DNA of 54,961 nt from Cyanobacteria bacterium REEB417 (GTDB lineage Bacteria; Cyanobacteriota; Cyanobacteriia; PCC-6307; Cyanobiaceae), in contig JAGWVJ010000009.1 of NCBI GenBank assembly GCA_018970945.1, forward strand, positions 1 through 54,961. The letters are read 5' to 3'. A program made the position numbers and the translations under genes. Positions within the stretch are counted from its first letter, which is position 1, and each line of letters begins with the position of its first letter. This document shows, in pieces, positions 25,790-32,303 of this stretch. The notes under the pieces were generated by a model. That model made no database searches. It worked only from the letters and a program-made list of their open reading frames with translations, and had not been told where the DNA came from.

Positions 25790-26335
25790 GTCCCAGGCGA
25801 GCCATCGGAGCGATACTCCTGTCTTGTGGACATCACCTGGATCCCACTGCAGAAAGGATTTCTCTATCTGGTGGCGATTGTGGACCTGTTCTCCAGAAAC
25901 GTCTACTCCTTCGGAGAAGCCTTCGGCTACAGCTGGAAGCTCTCAAACAGCCTTGACACGGAGTTCTGCCTGGATGCCCTGGAGATGGCATTGGAAGGTG
26001 GCCGTAGACCAGAGATCTTCCACTCCGACCAGGGATGTCAATTCACCTCTGGTGACTTCGTGGCCAGACTGCAGGCAGAAGCGATCAAGATCAGCTGGTC
26101 AGGACGGAAGCGTTGCCACGACAACATCCTTGTTGAACGTCTGTGGAGAACAGTCAGATATGAGGAGGTCTACCTGCATGCCTACAGCGATGGCTGGGAG
26201 GCTGAAATCAGCCCGCCCCGCTTCCTCTGGAGGTACTGCCATGCAAGGCCGCACAGCTCTCTGGGAAGCAGAACTCCCCATGAGGCTTACATTGAGATCG
26301 AATCCTGTTTCTCCTGCCCGGAGTTAACGATGTAA
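25790..26335 (+). pseudogene. IS3-family transposase OrfB fragment (integrase core, 5' truncated)
   Basis: The frame encodes the rve integrase core of an IS3-family transposase from just before its first catalytic Asp to the end. The first Asp is in VDITWIPLQKG (codon at 25829), the second in IFHSDQGCQFTSGDF, and the Glu in DNILVERLWRTVRYEEVYL. The ending PHSSLGSRTPHEAY is typical. OrfA and the N-terminal part of OrfB, with its DNA-binding helices, are missing; the sequence upstream belongs to mazF. The element cannot transpose by itself. GGAACTGTCCAAAAAAA just after the stop (26340-26356) may be the surviving right end; no left end was found. Confidence 0.85.
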
Positions 26336-26368
26336 GGGGCCGGAACTGTCCAAAAAAAGGCACCCATC

Positions 26369-26569
26369 TCAGAGCAGGCCCTGGATCTTGCGGCGCAGCA
26401 GCTTGGCGGGCTGGCGGCCGCCGGTGTGGAGGCATTCGGCGGCGACATCGAGGCCGCTGTCGCTGGCGGACTCGGTTTGGCTGTTGAGGAACAGCGATTC
26501 CACCCCTGAGGCAGAGGCGATCCAGGTGCTGGCGAGGTCGACCGGTTTGCTGGTGTCGAGCGAGAACAT
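26369..26569 (-). CDS. Hypothetical ORF (66 aa), possibly a gene remnant
   Basis: A minus-strand ORF from ATG to TGA with balanced composition, MFSLDTSKPVDLASTW at the start and GGRQPAKLLRRKIQGLL at the end. It reads like the C-terminal part of a real protein more than a shadow frame, and no competing gene occupies the opposite strand. I do not recognise it. It lies between the IS3 fragment and the PIN toxin gene, so it may have been cut by the insertion event. Confidence 0.35.
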   Translation of the reverse strand: MFSLDTSKPVDLASTWIASASGVESLFLNSQTESASDSGLDVAAECLHTGGRQPAKLLRRKIQGLL

Positions 26570-26640
26570 CTGGGGGCACTTGCTCTGTTGTCAGCCACCC
26601 TGCTCTGCACAGCCATGCTTTGGGCTTGCCTTCATGCGAA

Positions 26641-27042
26641 TCACCAGACACTGCGCAAGTCAGGCAAGGCACGCAGCTTGACGTCGGCCGTGATCAACGG
26701 AGCCCCCAGCTGCAGGGCCGTTGCACCGATCAGGCGATCAGCCGGATCGCCGTGCACAAACAGATCACTGCGCGATAACAGCGCAATCTCTGGTGTGATG
26801 GGCAGGATCTGCAGCCGCAGGGCTGCGAGCAGCTGCTTCAGGTAGAAGTCGGCTGTGACATCCGCTGGCAACACCAGCCGCCCGCGTTCATGCAACAGGG
26901 CCAGCTCCCAGAGTGTGATGTCGGCGATGGCCAACTCGCCATGACTGAGGCCCTTCTCAAGCGCATCCCGAGCCGTTGAGGTGAGCCGTTCAGGCTCGTG
27001 GGCCCAAAACAGCAGGATGTGCGTGTCACAGATGGTCGGCAT
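26641..27042 (-). CDS. PIN-domain ribonuclease toxin (VapC-like)
   Basis: A 133-residue PIN protein. The acidic active-site residues are Asp6 (ICDTHILLFW), a Glu in TLWELALL, and two Asp near the end (GDPADRLIGATALQLG, PLITADVKL). The subgroup with HGDPADRLI is usual for Phd-paired PIN toxins. It would cleave RNA (tRNA or rRNA in characterised VapCs). Start 27042 is chosen because it gives the standard PIN N-terminus and a 17-base overlap with the antitoxin gene. Two further in-frame ATGs created by an 18-bp tandem repeat lie 18 and 36 bases upstream. Confidence 0.92.
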   Translation of the reverse strand: MPTICDTHILLFWAHEPERLTSTARDALEKGLSHGELAIADITLWELALLHERGRLVLPADVTADFYLKQLLAALRLQILPITPEIALLSRSDLFVHGDPADRLIGATALQLGAPLITADVKLRALPDLRSVW

Positions 27043-27298
27043 CGCCACTCCAGTCGGCATCGCCACTCCAGCCGGCATCAGCCAGGTCTGGCTCCAGCGG
27101 CGACACCACATCCACCAGCGATACGCGACCGTTGAGCTCTTCCAGCCACTGCCGCGCTGCCTGCGCGGGGTCGCGCTCGGCCTCCAGCCGGGCGATCACG
27201 CGGCCGCGGGAGGTGATCTGGATGGGCTCCCCCTCCTGCACGCGCTTCAGGTAGGCGGGCAAGTGCTGGCGCAGGTGAGACACGGAAACCTGTGTCAT
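27026..27298 (-). CDS. Phd/YefM-family antitoxin
   Basis: A 90-residue antitoxin. The N-terminal domain (VSVSHLRQHLPAYLKRVQEG, then PIQITSRGRVIARLE) is the Phd/YefM DNA-binding and dimerisation fold. The tail should bind the PIN toxin encoded downstream. It ends in a duplicated SGDADW/SGDADH segment produced by an 18-bp tandem repeat. The ATG at 27298 has no obvious Shine-Dalgarno sequence. Paired TGTACA sites begin five bases upstream and probably mediate autorepression. Confidence 0.9.
   Translation of the reverse strand: MTQVSVSHLRQHLPAYLKRVQEGEPIQITSRGRVIARLEAERDPAQAARQWLEELNGRVSLVDVVSPLEPDLADAGWSGDADWSGDADHL
27035..27078. repeat. 18-bp tandem repeat at the antitoxin/toxin junction
   Basis: The unit GTCGGCATCGCCACTCCA occurs twice without mismatch (27035-27052, 27053-27070), followed by a partial third copy with one change. 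Because 18 is a multiple of three, both overlapping genes stay open. The antitoxin tail gains SGDADW units, and the toxin upstream frame gains VAMPTG units with extra in-frame ATGs. Confidence 0.9.
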
Positions 27299-27302
27299 GA
27301 CT

Positions 27303-27321
27303 TGTACATCGCCTCTGTACA
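27303..27321 (-). promoter_or_regulatory. Putative operator: two TGTACA half-sites before the Phd/PIN genes
   Basis: TGTACA occurs at 27303-27308 and at 27316-27321, centres 13 bases apart, directly upstream of the antitoxin ATG (27298). The YefM-YoeB operator of E. coli is built from TGTACA cores about one helical turn apart, and this antitoxin belongs to the same fold family. The match is by eye. Confidence 0.6.
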
Positions 27322-27538
27322 GCTTAGGGCGGAGGTCATCCCGATGGGCGCTTCGCTTCGGCCAGCAGCAACAGCAGGCGCTCCAGGCGATCGAAGCGTT
27401 TCGCCGCGGCGGGCCAAGCGCCGTTGCGACAGGTCTGCTCCTGGCTGGAGGTGGAAGCAGAAGAGGCTGGCGTTCAAACCGTGGAGCCCTGAGACCTGTC
27501 CACAGAATCGGGGTCATCCCACTCCTTCCCCTTTGGAC

Positions 27539-28561
27539 ATGGCAGTACGACTCGGTCTTGCCGGAGCAGGGCGCTTCGGCCAGCTGCATGCTGCGGTCAT
27601 CGCCGCCCACCCAGGCGCCTGTCTGAGTGCCATTGCCGATCCCTGCGTGGAGCGGCGTCAGGAGCTGGCCGCGCGTCACGGTGTCGCCAAACAGATGGAG
27701 AACGCCGAAGAGTTGTTCGCCGATCCGGATCTCGATGCGTTTGTGCTGGTGACCCCCGATGAGCTCCACGCCAGCCAGGGCCTGGCCGCTGTGGCCAGCG
27801 GCAAACCCGTGTTCATCGAGAAACCGCTGGCGACCACCGCCGCCGAAGCCAAGGCTTTGCAGCTGGCGGCCAAGGCCTCAGGCAGCCTGGTGCAGTGCGG
27901 CCTGATCCTGCGCTACGAGCTGCAGCATGCCTTGCTGCAGCAGGAGCTCGCCTCGGGGCGCTTCGGCGATCTGGTGTCGCTGCGGGTCAAACGCAATGTC
28001 TCCGCATCCTGGTTTGAACCCGTGGCCGATCGGGCCCATACGGTGTTTGAAACCCTGATCCATGACCTTGATCTGCTGCTGTGGTTCAGCGGCAGCACGC
28101 CCAGGCGGGTGATGGCGATGGAGCGTCGCTTCGGCACACATCGCTCGCCCGAAGGCTGTTTTGCCCTGATCGAATTTGCCAACGGCTGCATTGGATTCGC
28201 CGAAACCAGCTGGTTTGTGCCGGCCCGCGCCCCCGCCAATGTGAGCACGGAGGCCTGGGACGGCAGCATCGATGCCGAAGTGGCGGTGGTCGGCACCCGC
28301 CAGAGCGCCCAGCTGCGCCTGCTCGATTCACCCCTGACGATCTGGAGTGACGATCGCATCTGCGTTCCCGATTCGCAGCTGTGGCCGCAGATCCACGGTC
28401 AGATCGGGGGCGCATTGCAACGGGAGCTGCACGATTTCATTGAGACCGCGCGGTCGGGGGTCGCCTCGATGACCGCCAACCTGGATCAGGCCGTCGCCGG
28501 CCTGCAGCTGGCCGAAGCGATCGTGGCTGCCGCCCAGAGCGGTCAGGCGGTCAGGCTGTAA
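27539..28561 (+). CDS. Gfo/Idh/MocA-family oxidoreductase (inositol dehydrogenase-like)
   Basis: A 340-residue NAD(P)-dependent dehydrogenase. The N-terminal Rossmann motif GAGRFG (9-14) is followed by the catalytic-lysine motif FIEKPLATT and the substrate-domain block HDLDLLLWFSG with a conserved His-Asp. Members oxidise or reduce sugars and cyclitols such as myo-inositol; the substrate is not predictable. The ATG at 27539 removes a long antisense extension. It is divergent from the Phd/PIN pair, with a 240-base gap that holds the operator sites and no other gene. Composition is like the core genome, so it may belong to the native chromosome. Confidence 0.92.
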   Translation: MAVRLGLAGAGRFGQLHAAVIAAHPGACLSAIADPCVERRQELAARHGVAKQMENAEELFADPDLDAFVLVTPDELHASQGLAAVASGKPVFIEKPLATTAAEAKALQLAAKASGSLVQCGLILRYELQHALLQQELASGRFGDLVSLRVKRNVSASWFEPVADRAHTVFETLIHDLDLLLWFSGSTPRRVMAMERRFGTHRSPEGCFALIEFANGCIGFAETSWFVPARAPANVSTEAWDGSIDAEVAVVGTRQSAQLRLLDSPLTIWSDDRICVPDSQLWPQIHGQIGGALQRELHDFIETARSGVASMTANLDQAVAGLQLAEAIVAAAQSGQAVRL

Positions 28562-28656
28562 GTCCCCAATGCACTGCGCGATCTGGTGGTCGGGGCGATC
28601 GGGCCCACCTCGGTGTGGTGCAGCCGGCCCCTGGCCCGAACCGCTGACCACGCGCT

Positions 28657-29103
28657 TCAGCGCACCACCAGCACCGGACAGGGGCTGGTGGCCAGCACCT
28701 TCTGGGTTTCGCTGCCCAGCAGCAGCCCCTCGAGGCCCCGGCGGCCATGGGAGGCCATGACGATCAGGTCGCAACCCAGTTCGCGGGCGGCGGTCACGAT
28801 CGCAGCGTGGGGTGAGACGTGCTCAACCGCCTGCTGACCGGGCTCCAAGCCGGCATGCTGCACCTGGGCCAACGCATCGGCCATGGTCCGCTCGGCCCCC
28901 TCGCGGCTGGCCTGCAACAGGGTGTCGATGGTGGCCGGATCGATCGCATCGCCCAGGCCCAGGATCGGCAGCGGCACCGGCGGCCGGGCGTGCAGCACGG
29001 TCAACCGCGCCCCCAGGGCCCTGGCCAGGCCGATGGCCTGATCGAGGGCCCGCACCGACAGGTCCGATCCATCGGTGGGCACCAGCAGGTGGGTGTAGGG
29101 CAT
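28657..29103 (-). CDS. Universal stress protein (UspA family)
   Basis: A single-domain, 148-residue Usp. The start YTHLLVPTDGSDLSVRALD contains the ATP-pocket Asp, and the C-terminal block VMASHGRRGLEGLLLGSET with CPVLVV matches the nucleotide-binding loop of ATP-binding Usps. It probably acts in stress tolerance or as a regulator of a partner protein. It converges with the dehydrogenase gene 95 bases away. The antiporter at 29495-31564 carries two fused domains of the same type, and the two genes are separated only by antitoxin remnants. Confidence 0.92.
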   Translation of the reverse strand: MPYTHLLVPTDGSDLSVRALDQAIGLARALGARLTVLHARPPVPLPILGLGDAIDPATIDTLLQASREGAERTMADALAQVQHAGLEPGQQAVEHVSPHAAIVTAARELGCDLIVMASHGRRGLEGLLLGSETQKVLATSPCPVLVVR

Positions 29104-29190
29104 GGCCAGGGACAGCGCTCACCCATGTTTAGGCAGGTTGCTCCCGCTCAGAGGTGGTGGAGCTGGAGAAGGATCTGCAGAGGCGGTCTG

Positions 29191-29301
29191 ATGAAGGTCG
29201 CCGTTGAACAAGCCAGGGCACAACTCACCTGCGTGCTTGACATCGTGCAAGCTGACACGCCCGTGGTGGACCCGCAGCGCGGCAGGGCCGTCGCCGGATG
29301 A
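29191..29301 (+). pseudogene. Possible truncated Phd/YefM antitoxin remnant
   Basis: A 36-codon frame reads MKVAVEQARAQLTCVLDIVQ, then DTPVVDPQRGRAVAG and stop. This follows the Phd pattern (short strand, helix A-x-x-x-L-x-x-x-L, then a RGRxVA turn) and resembles residues 1-38 of the intact antitoxin at 27026-27298. The family tail is missing and no toxin gene follows. It overlaps, on the other strand, the end of the ribbon-helix-helix remnant, so one of the two may be chance. Confidence 0.4.
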
Positions 29302-29490
29302 ACTGCAGTGCCGGAGCGGCAGGGGCGGCTGCAGGGGAGGGCTCAGGCAAACCCTGCAGGAATGCCCTCAGAGCACGGCGCATCAGCTCAGATTTGCTGA
29401 GCCTGCGACGCTGGGCCTGCGACGCTGGGCCGCATCGAGCAGGCCCCAACGGGCCAGATCGCAGGCGCTGTAGCTCGATGGCTCGCCCAT
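29225..29490 (-). pseudogene. Ribbon-helix-helix (CopG-like) gene frameshifted by a 14-bp duplication
   Basis: From ATG 29490 the frame reads MGEPSSYSACDLARWGLLDA. A perfect 14-bp tandem duplication then moves translation out of frame. If one copy is removed, the frame runs on through AAQRRRLSKSELMRRALRAF and a Pro/Ala linker to a stop at 29225, 83 codons in all. LSKSELMRRALRAFL is the second helix pattern of ribbon-helix-helix antitoxins. The start lies five bases past the antiporter stop, so it may have been co-transcribed. The C-terminal third is Arg-rich and may not be native. Confidence 0.5.
29401..29428. repeat. Perfect 14-bp tandem duplication
   Basis: GCCTGCGACGCTGG occurs twice in direct contact (29401-29414 and 29415-29428) with no mismatch. 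Fourteen is not a multiple of three, so the second copy shifts the ribbon-helix-helix frame on the minus strand. Confidence 0.95.
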
Positions 29491-29494
29491 CTCA

Positions 29495-31564
29495 TCAATG
29501 CAACGGATCGCTGATCACCAGCACCGAGGTGTCGAGCTGGCGCAGCAGGCGGCTGGTGCGGTCGCTGGCGGCGATCGGCAGGCCGGCCACCAGGCGCCGC
29601 TGCGACCGCAGGATCACCAGGTCATGGGCGTCGCTGGCGCTGCGGATGGCCGCTTCGACTGCATGGCCTGGCTGCAGCACGATCGTCACCGGCACCACCG
29701 CCTGGGAGGCGCCGGCCTGGGGTCGCCAGCGTTCCAGCTGGGCCCCCAGCTGGGCCACCTCAACAGCCGCCAGCCAGGGCTCGTGCAGGTGCAGCAGGGT
29801 GATGGAGCCCCCCTGGGCCGCAGCGATGCGCTCGGCCAGCTGGAACTGCTCGAGGGCCGCAGCGGTCAGGTCCTTGACGGGCACCAACAGGCGCTGCATG
29901 GTCCCCGGGGGGCGCAGCAGGCGTGCCACCACCAGCGGGCAATGGGTCTGGCGGCAGGTGGCATCCACCAGATCACCGAACAGCCAGCGGCCCAGGGCCG
30001 CCCCGGGCCCCATGCCCATGAGCACCAGATCGACCCCCTGCTCAAGGGCTGTGCGGGCGATGCCGGCGGCCACGTCGCCGTCGACCCGCAGCAGCGGCTG
30101 GCTGGGACAGCAGCCCGGTGCCACCTCGGCCACCGCCTGCTGCAGCCTGGAGCGGCCGGCGCTGATCGCCGCCAGCAGCTCCTGATCGGCCAGGCCGGTG
30201 GGCTGCACCTGGCGCGGCGAGACGACCAGCAACGGCAGCAGGCGGCCCTGGTTGCCTGAGGAACCACCGCTCACCAGGCTGGCCAGGGCCATCAGATCGC
30301 TCTGATGGTCGGGGTTGGCGATCGGCACCAGCACCCGCAGGGCACGCCGCACCAGGGCCAGCTGGCCGCCCTGTTCGGCCGTGTAGCCCGCGGCGGCGGC
30401 GGCGGCCAGGCGCGGCATCGCCACGCCGGTGAGCCAGGGACCCAGGCTGGCGGTCACCACCATCATCGCCAGCACGCTGTTGAGCATGCGTTCATCGAGC
30501 AGGCCGCCCCTGAAGCCCACAAACGTGGCCGCCAGCGTCGCCGCCACCTGGGGCAGCGACAGCGACCACAGGGTCAGCACCTGGGGGCCGCTGTAGCGGT
30601 AGAGCTTGCCGGACCACCAAGACGCCAGGCCCTTGGTGGCGATCAAGGTGGCGATCAACGCCACCGCAAAGGCCGAACCCACCATGGTGGCGGCAAACAC
30701 CGGCACATCGAGCAGCAACCCCAAGTCGATGAAGAAGACCGGAATGAACAGGGTCGCCCCGACAAACACCACCTGCTCCTTGACGCGGCCATCGGGCAGC
30801 ACCGCGTTCACCGCCAGGCCCGCCAGAAAGGCACCGACGATCTTTTCGACCCCGGCCACACCAGCACCCAGGGCCGCCGCAAACAACGCCAGCAGCACCG
30901 CCACGAACAGCTGGCTGTCGCTGTTGACGCTGCGCTGCACGATCATCCGCCCGAAGCGGGTGATCACCACCACCACCAGAACTCCGTAAATCGCCACGTT
31001 GAGCAACAACCCCACCACGCTGACCACCGTGAGATCGCCGCGGCCCACACCCATGCAAAGGGCCAGCACCAACAGGGCCGCAATGTCGGTGAAGATCGTG
31101 CCGCCGATGGCCACCGTCACCGACTCCTCGCGCATGGCGCCGTAGCTGCGCACGATCGGGTAGCCCAGGGGGGTGTGCGAAGCCAGGATCGAGCCGATCA
31201 GCACGGCGCTCAGGGCGCTGTAACCGAAGCCCAGGCCCAGGGCCATGCCACCGGCCATGGGCAGCACGAAGGTGAGCACACCAAAGCGCAGGGATCGCTG
31301 GCGGATGCGCTGGAACTGGGCCAGATCGATCTCCAGGCCGGCGATGAACAGCAGATAGATCACCCCCACATCGGCCAGCAGCCGCACCGTGGGGCTGTCT
31401 TCCGAAAGCCAGCCCAGGGCGTGGGGTCCCAGCAGCACCCCCGCCAGCAGCAGTCCCACCAGATCGGGCAGTCCCAGCCGGCGGATCAACGGTGGGACCA
31501 GCACGCTGATCGCCAGCAGCAGCGCAAAGGTGGCCAGCGGGCTCAAGGCCAGGAAGGCAGCCAT
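29495..31564 (-). CDS. CPA2-type cation:proton antiporter with two C-terminal Usp-like domains
   Basis: A 689-residue protein. Residues 1-410 form about 12 hydrophobic segments of the Na+/H+ or K+/H+ exchanger fold (VPPLIRRLGLPDLVGLLLAG; LASHTPLGYPIVRSYG; AIGGTIFTDIAALLVLAL, in which the Asp is probably in the ion site). From about 430 two tandem Usp-like domains follow (VLVPIANPDHQSDLMALASL; later RLLVPVKDLTAAALEQF and HDLVILRSQRR). The Usp domains are expected in the cytoplasm and may sense nucleotides. The ATG at 31564 lies four bases after the ParB-like gene; an upstream in-frame start would overlap that gene. It probably maintains Na+ or K+ homeostasis. Confidence 0.93.
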   Translation of the reverse strand: MAAFLALSPLATFALLLAISVLVPPLIRRLGLPDLVGLLLAGVLLGPHALGWLSEDSPTVRLLADVGVIYLLFIAGLEIDLAQFQRIRQRSLRFGVLTFVLPMAGGMALGLGFGYSALSAVLIGSILASHTPLGYPIVRSYGAMREESVTVAIGGTIFTDIAALLVLALCMGVGRGDLTVVSVVGLLLNVAIYGVLVVVVITRFGRMIVQRSVNSDSQLFVAVLLALFAAALGAGVAGVEKIVGAFLAGLAVNAVLPDGRVKEQVVFVGATLFIPVFFIDLGLLLDVPVFAATMVGSAFAVALIATLIATKGLASWWSGKLYRYSGPQVLTLWSLSLPQVAATLAATFVGFRGGLLDERMLNSVLAMMVVTASLGPWLTGVAMPRLAAAAAAGYTAEQGGQLALVRRALRVLVPIANPDHQSDLMALASLVSGGSSGNQGRLLPLLVVSPRQVQPTGLADQELLAAISAGRSRLQQAVAEVAPGCCPSQPLLRVDGDVAAGIARTALEQGVDLVLMGMGPGAALGRWLFGDLVDATCRQTHCPLVVARLLRPPGTMQRLLVPVKDLTAAALEQFQLAERIAAAQGGSITLLHLHEPWLAAVEVAQLGAQLERWRPQAGASQAVVPVTIVLQPGHAVEAAIRSASDAHDLVILRSQRRLVAGLPIAASDRTSRLLRQLDTSVLVISDPLH

Positions 31565-31568
31565 GCGT

Positions 31569-32231
31569 CTAGGCCGGCCTGGGCCCTTTCCAGCCCGCCA
31601 GATGGGCCGCCGCACTGGAGCGGGCCAGGGCGCGGGCGGCCGGCAGGGCCGGCTCGAGCCGCTGTGAGCTGAAGGGCGGCAGGGTGCGGCTGCGCAGCCA
31701 GGCGCCCCAGCGAAACTCGTGAAACGGAATCAGCGGCGCCGCCTCGATCACCTTCTCCCTTTTCAACATCCAGACCAGGCTGCGGTAGGGGTCGTCCTGC
31801 AGGCCCAGCAGCGTCGACGGCAGCACCGCCGGATCGTGGGGACCCAGGCCCCGGCCGTCATAGAGGTACAGCCAACCGCGCTGGTGCAGCGCTGCCAGCA
31901 CCCCGGCGCGGTCATCGCTGTCCACCTGCAGCACCACATAGCCGAAGGCGCTGGCCTCGGGCTGGATCGCGATCAGCGCCCGCAGGCGGTGGTGTCGGTC
32001 GACCATCCACACCGCCCCATTGCGGCTGCGCACCAGCGGCACGGGCTTGCTGGCCAGATAGTCGCGCTGCTGGGCGGGGTTGTCGGCCCTGAAATCGGCG
32101 ATGCGGCTGGACACCTCGGCCAGCCCCACGCACAACTGGGTGGGCTGCAGGCTGGCGATCGGCAGCTCGAGCAGCTCCTGACCAGGCCCAGGCGGCGGCA
32201 GCGGCTGGTAGGGAGGCAGGCGCAGGGCCAT
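31569..32231 (-). CDS. ParB-like (ParBc_2) protein
   Basis: A 220-residue protein of the ParB/sulfiredoxin fold (putative ParB-like nuclease group). VGLAEVSSRIADFRADNPAQ is followed by YLASKPVPLVRSRNGAVWMV and DRHHRLRALI, which corresponds to the G-x-R-R box of ParB in degenerate form. The family includes enzymes such as ADP-dependent serine kinases as well as DNA-binding ParB, so catalytic or nucleotide-binding roles are possible. No helix-turn-helix region was seen, so a chromosome-partition role is doubtful. The ATG at 32231 is used rather than a TTG four codons earlier. The gap to the antiporter start is four bases. Confidence 0.8.
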   Translation of the reverse strand: MALRLPPYQPLPPPGPGQELLELPIASLQPTQLCVGLAEVSSRIADFRADNPAQQRDYLASKPVPLVRSRNGAVWMVDRHHRLRALIAIQPEASAFGYVVLQVDSDDRAGVLAALHQRGWLYLYDGRGLGPHDPAVLPSTLLGLQDDPYRSLVWMLKREKVIEAAPLIPFHEFRWGAWLRSRTLPPFSSQRLEPALPAARALARSSAAAHLAGWKGPRPA

Positions 32232-32303
32232 GGCCGCAATCAACGTCCAAGCATCCTGGCCCAGATCCTGGCCCGAATCGGGCCACTGGCAGTCATAGGG
32301 TCA

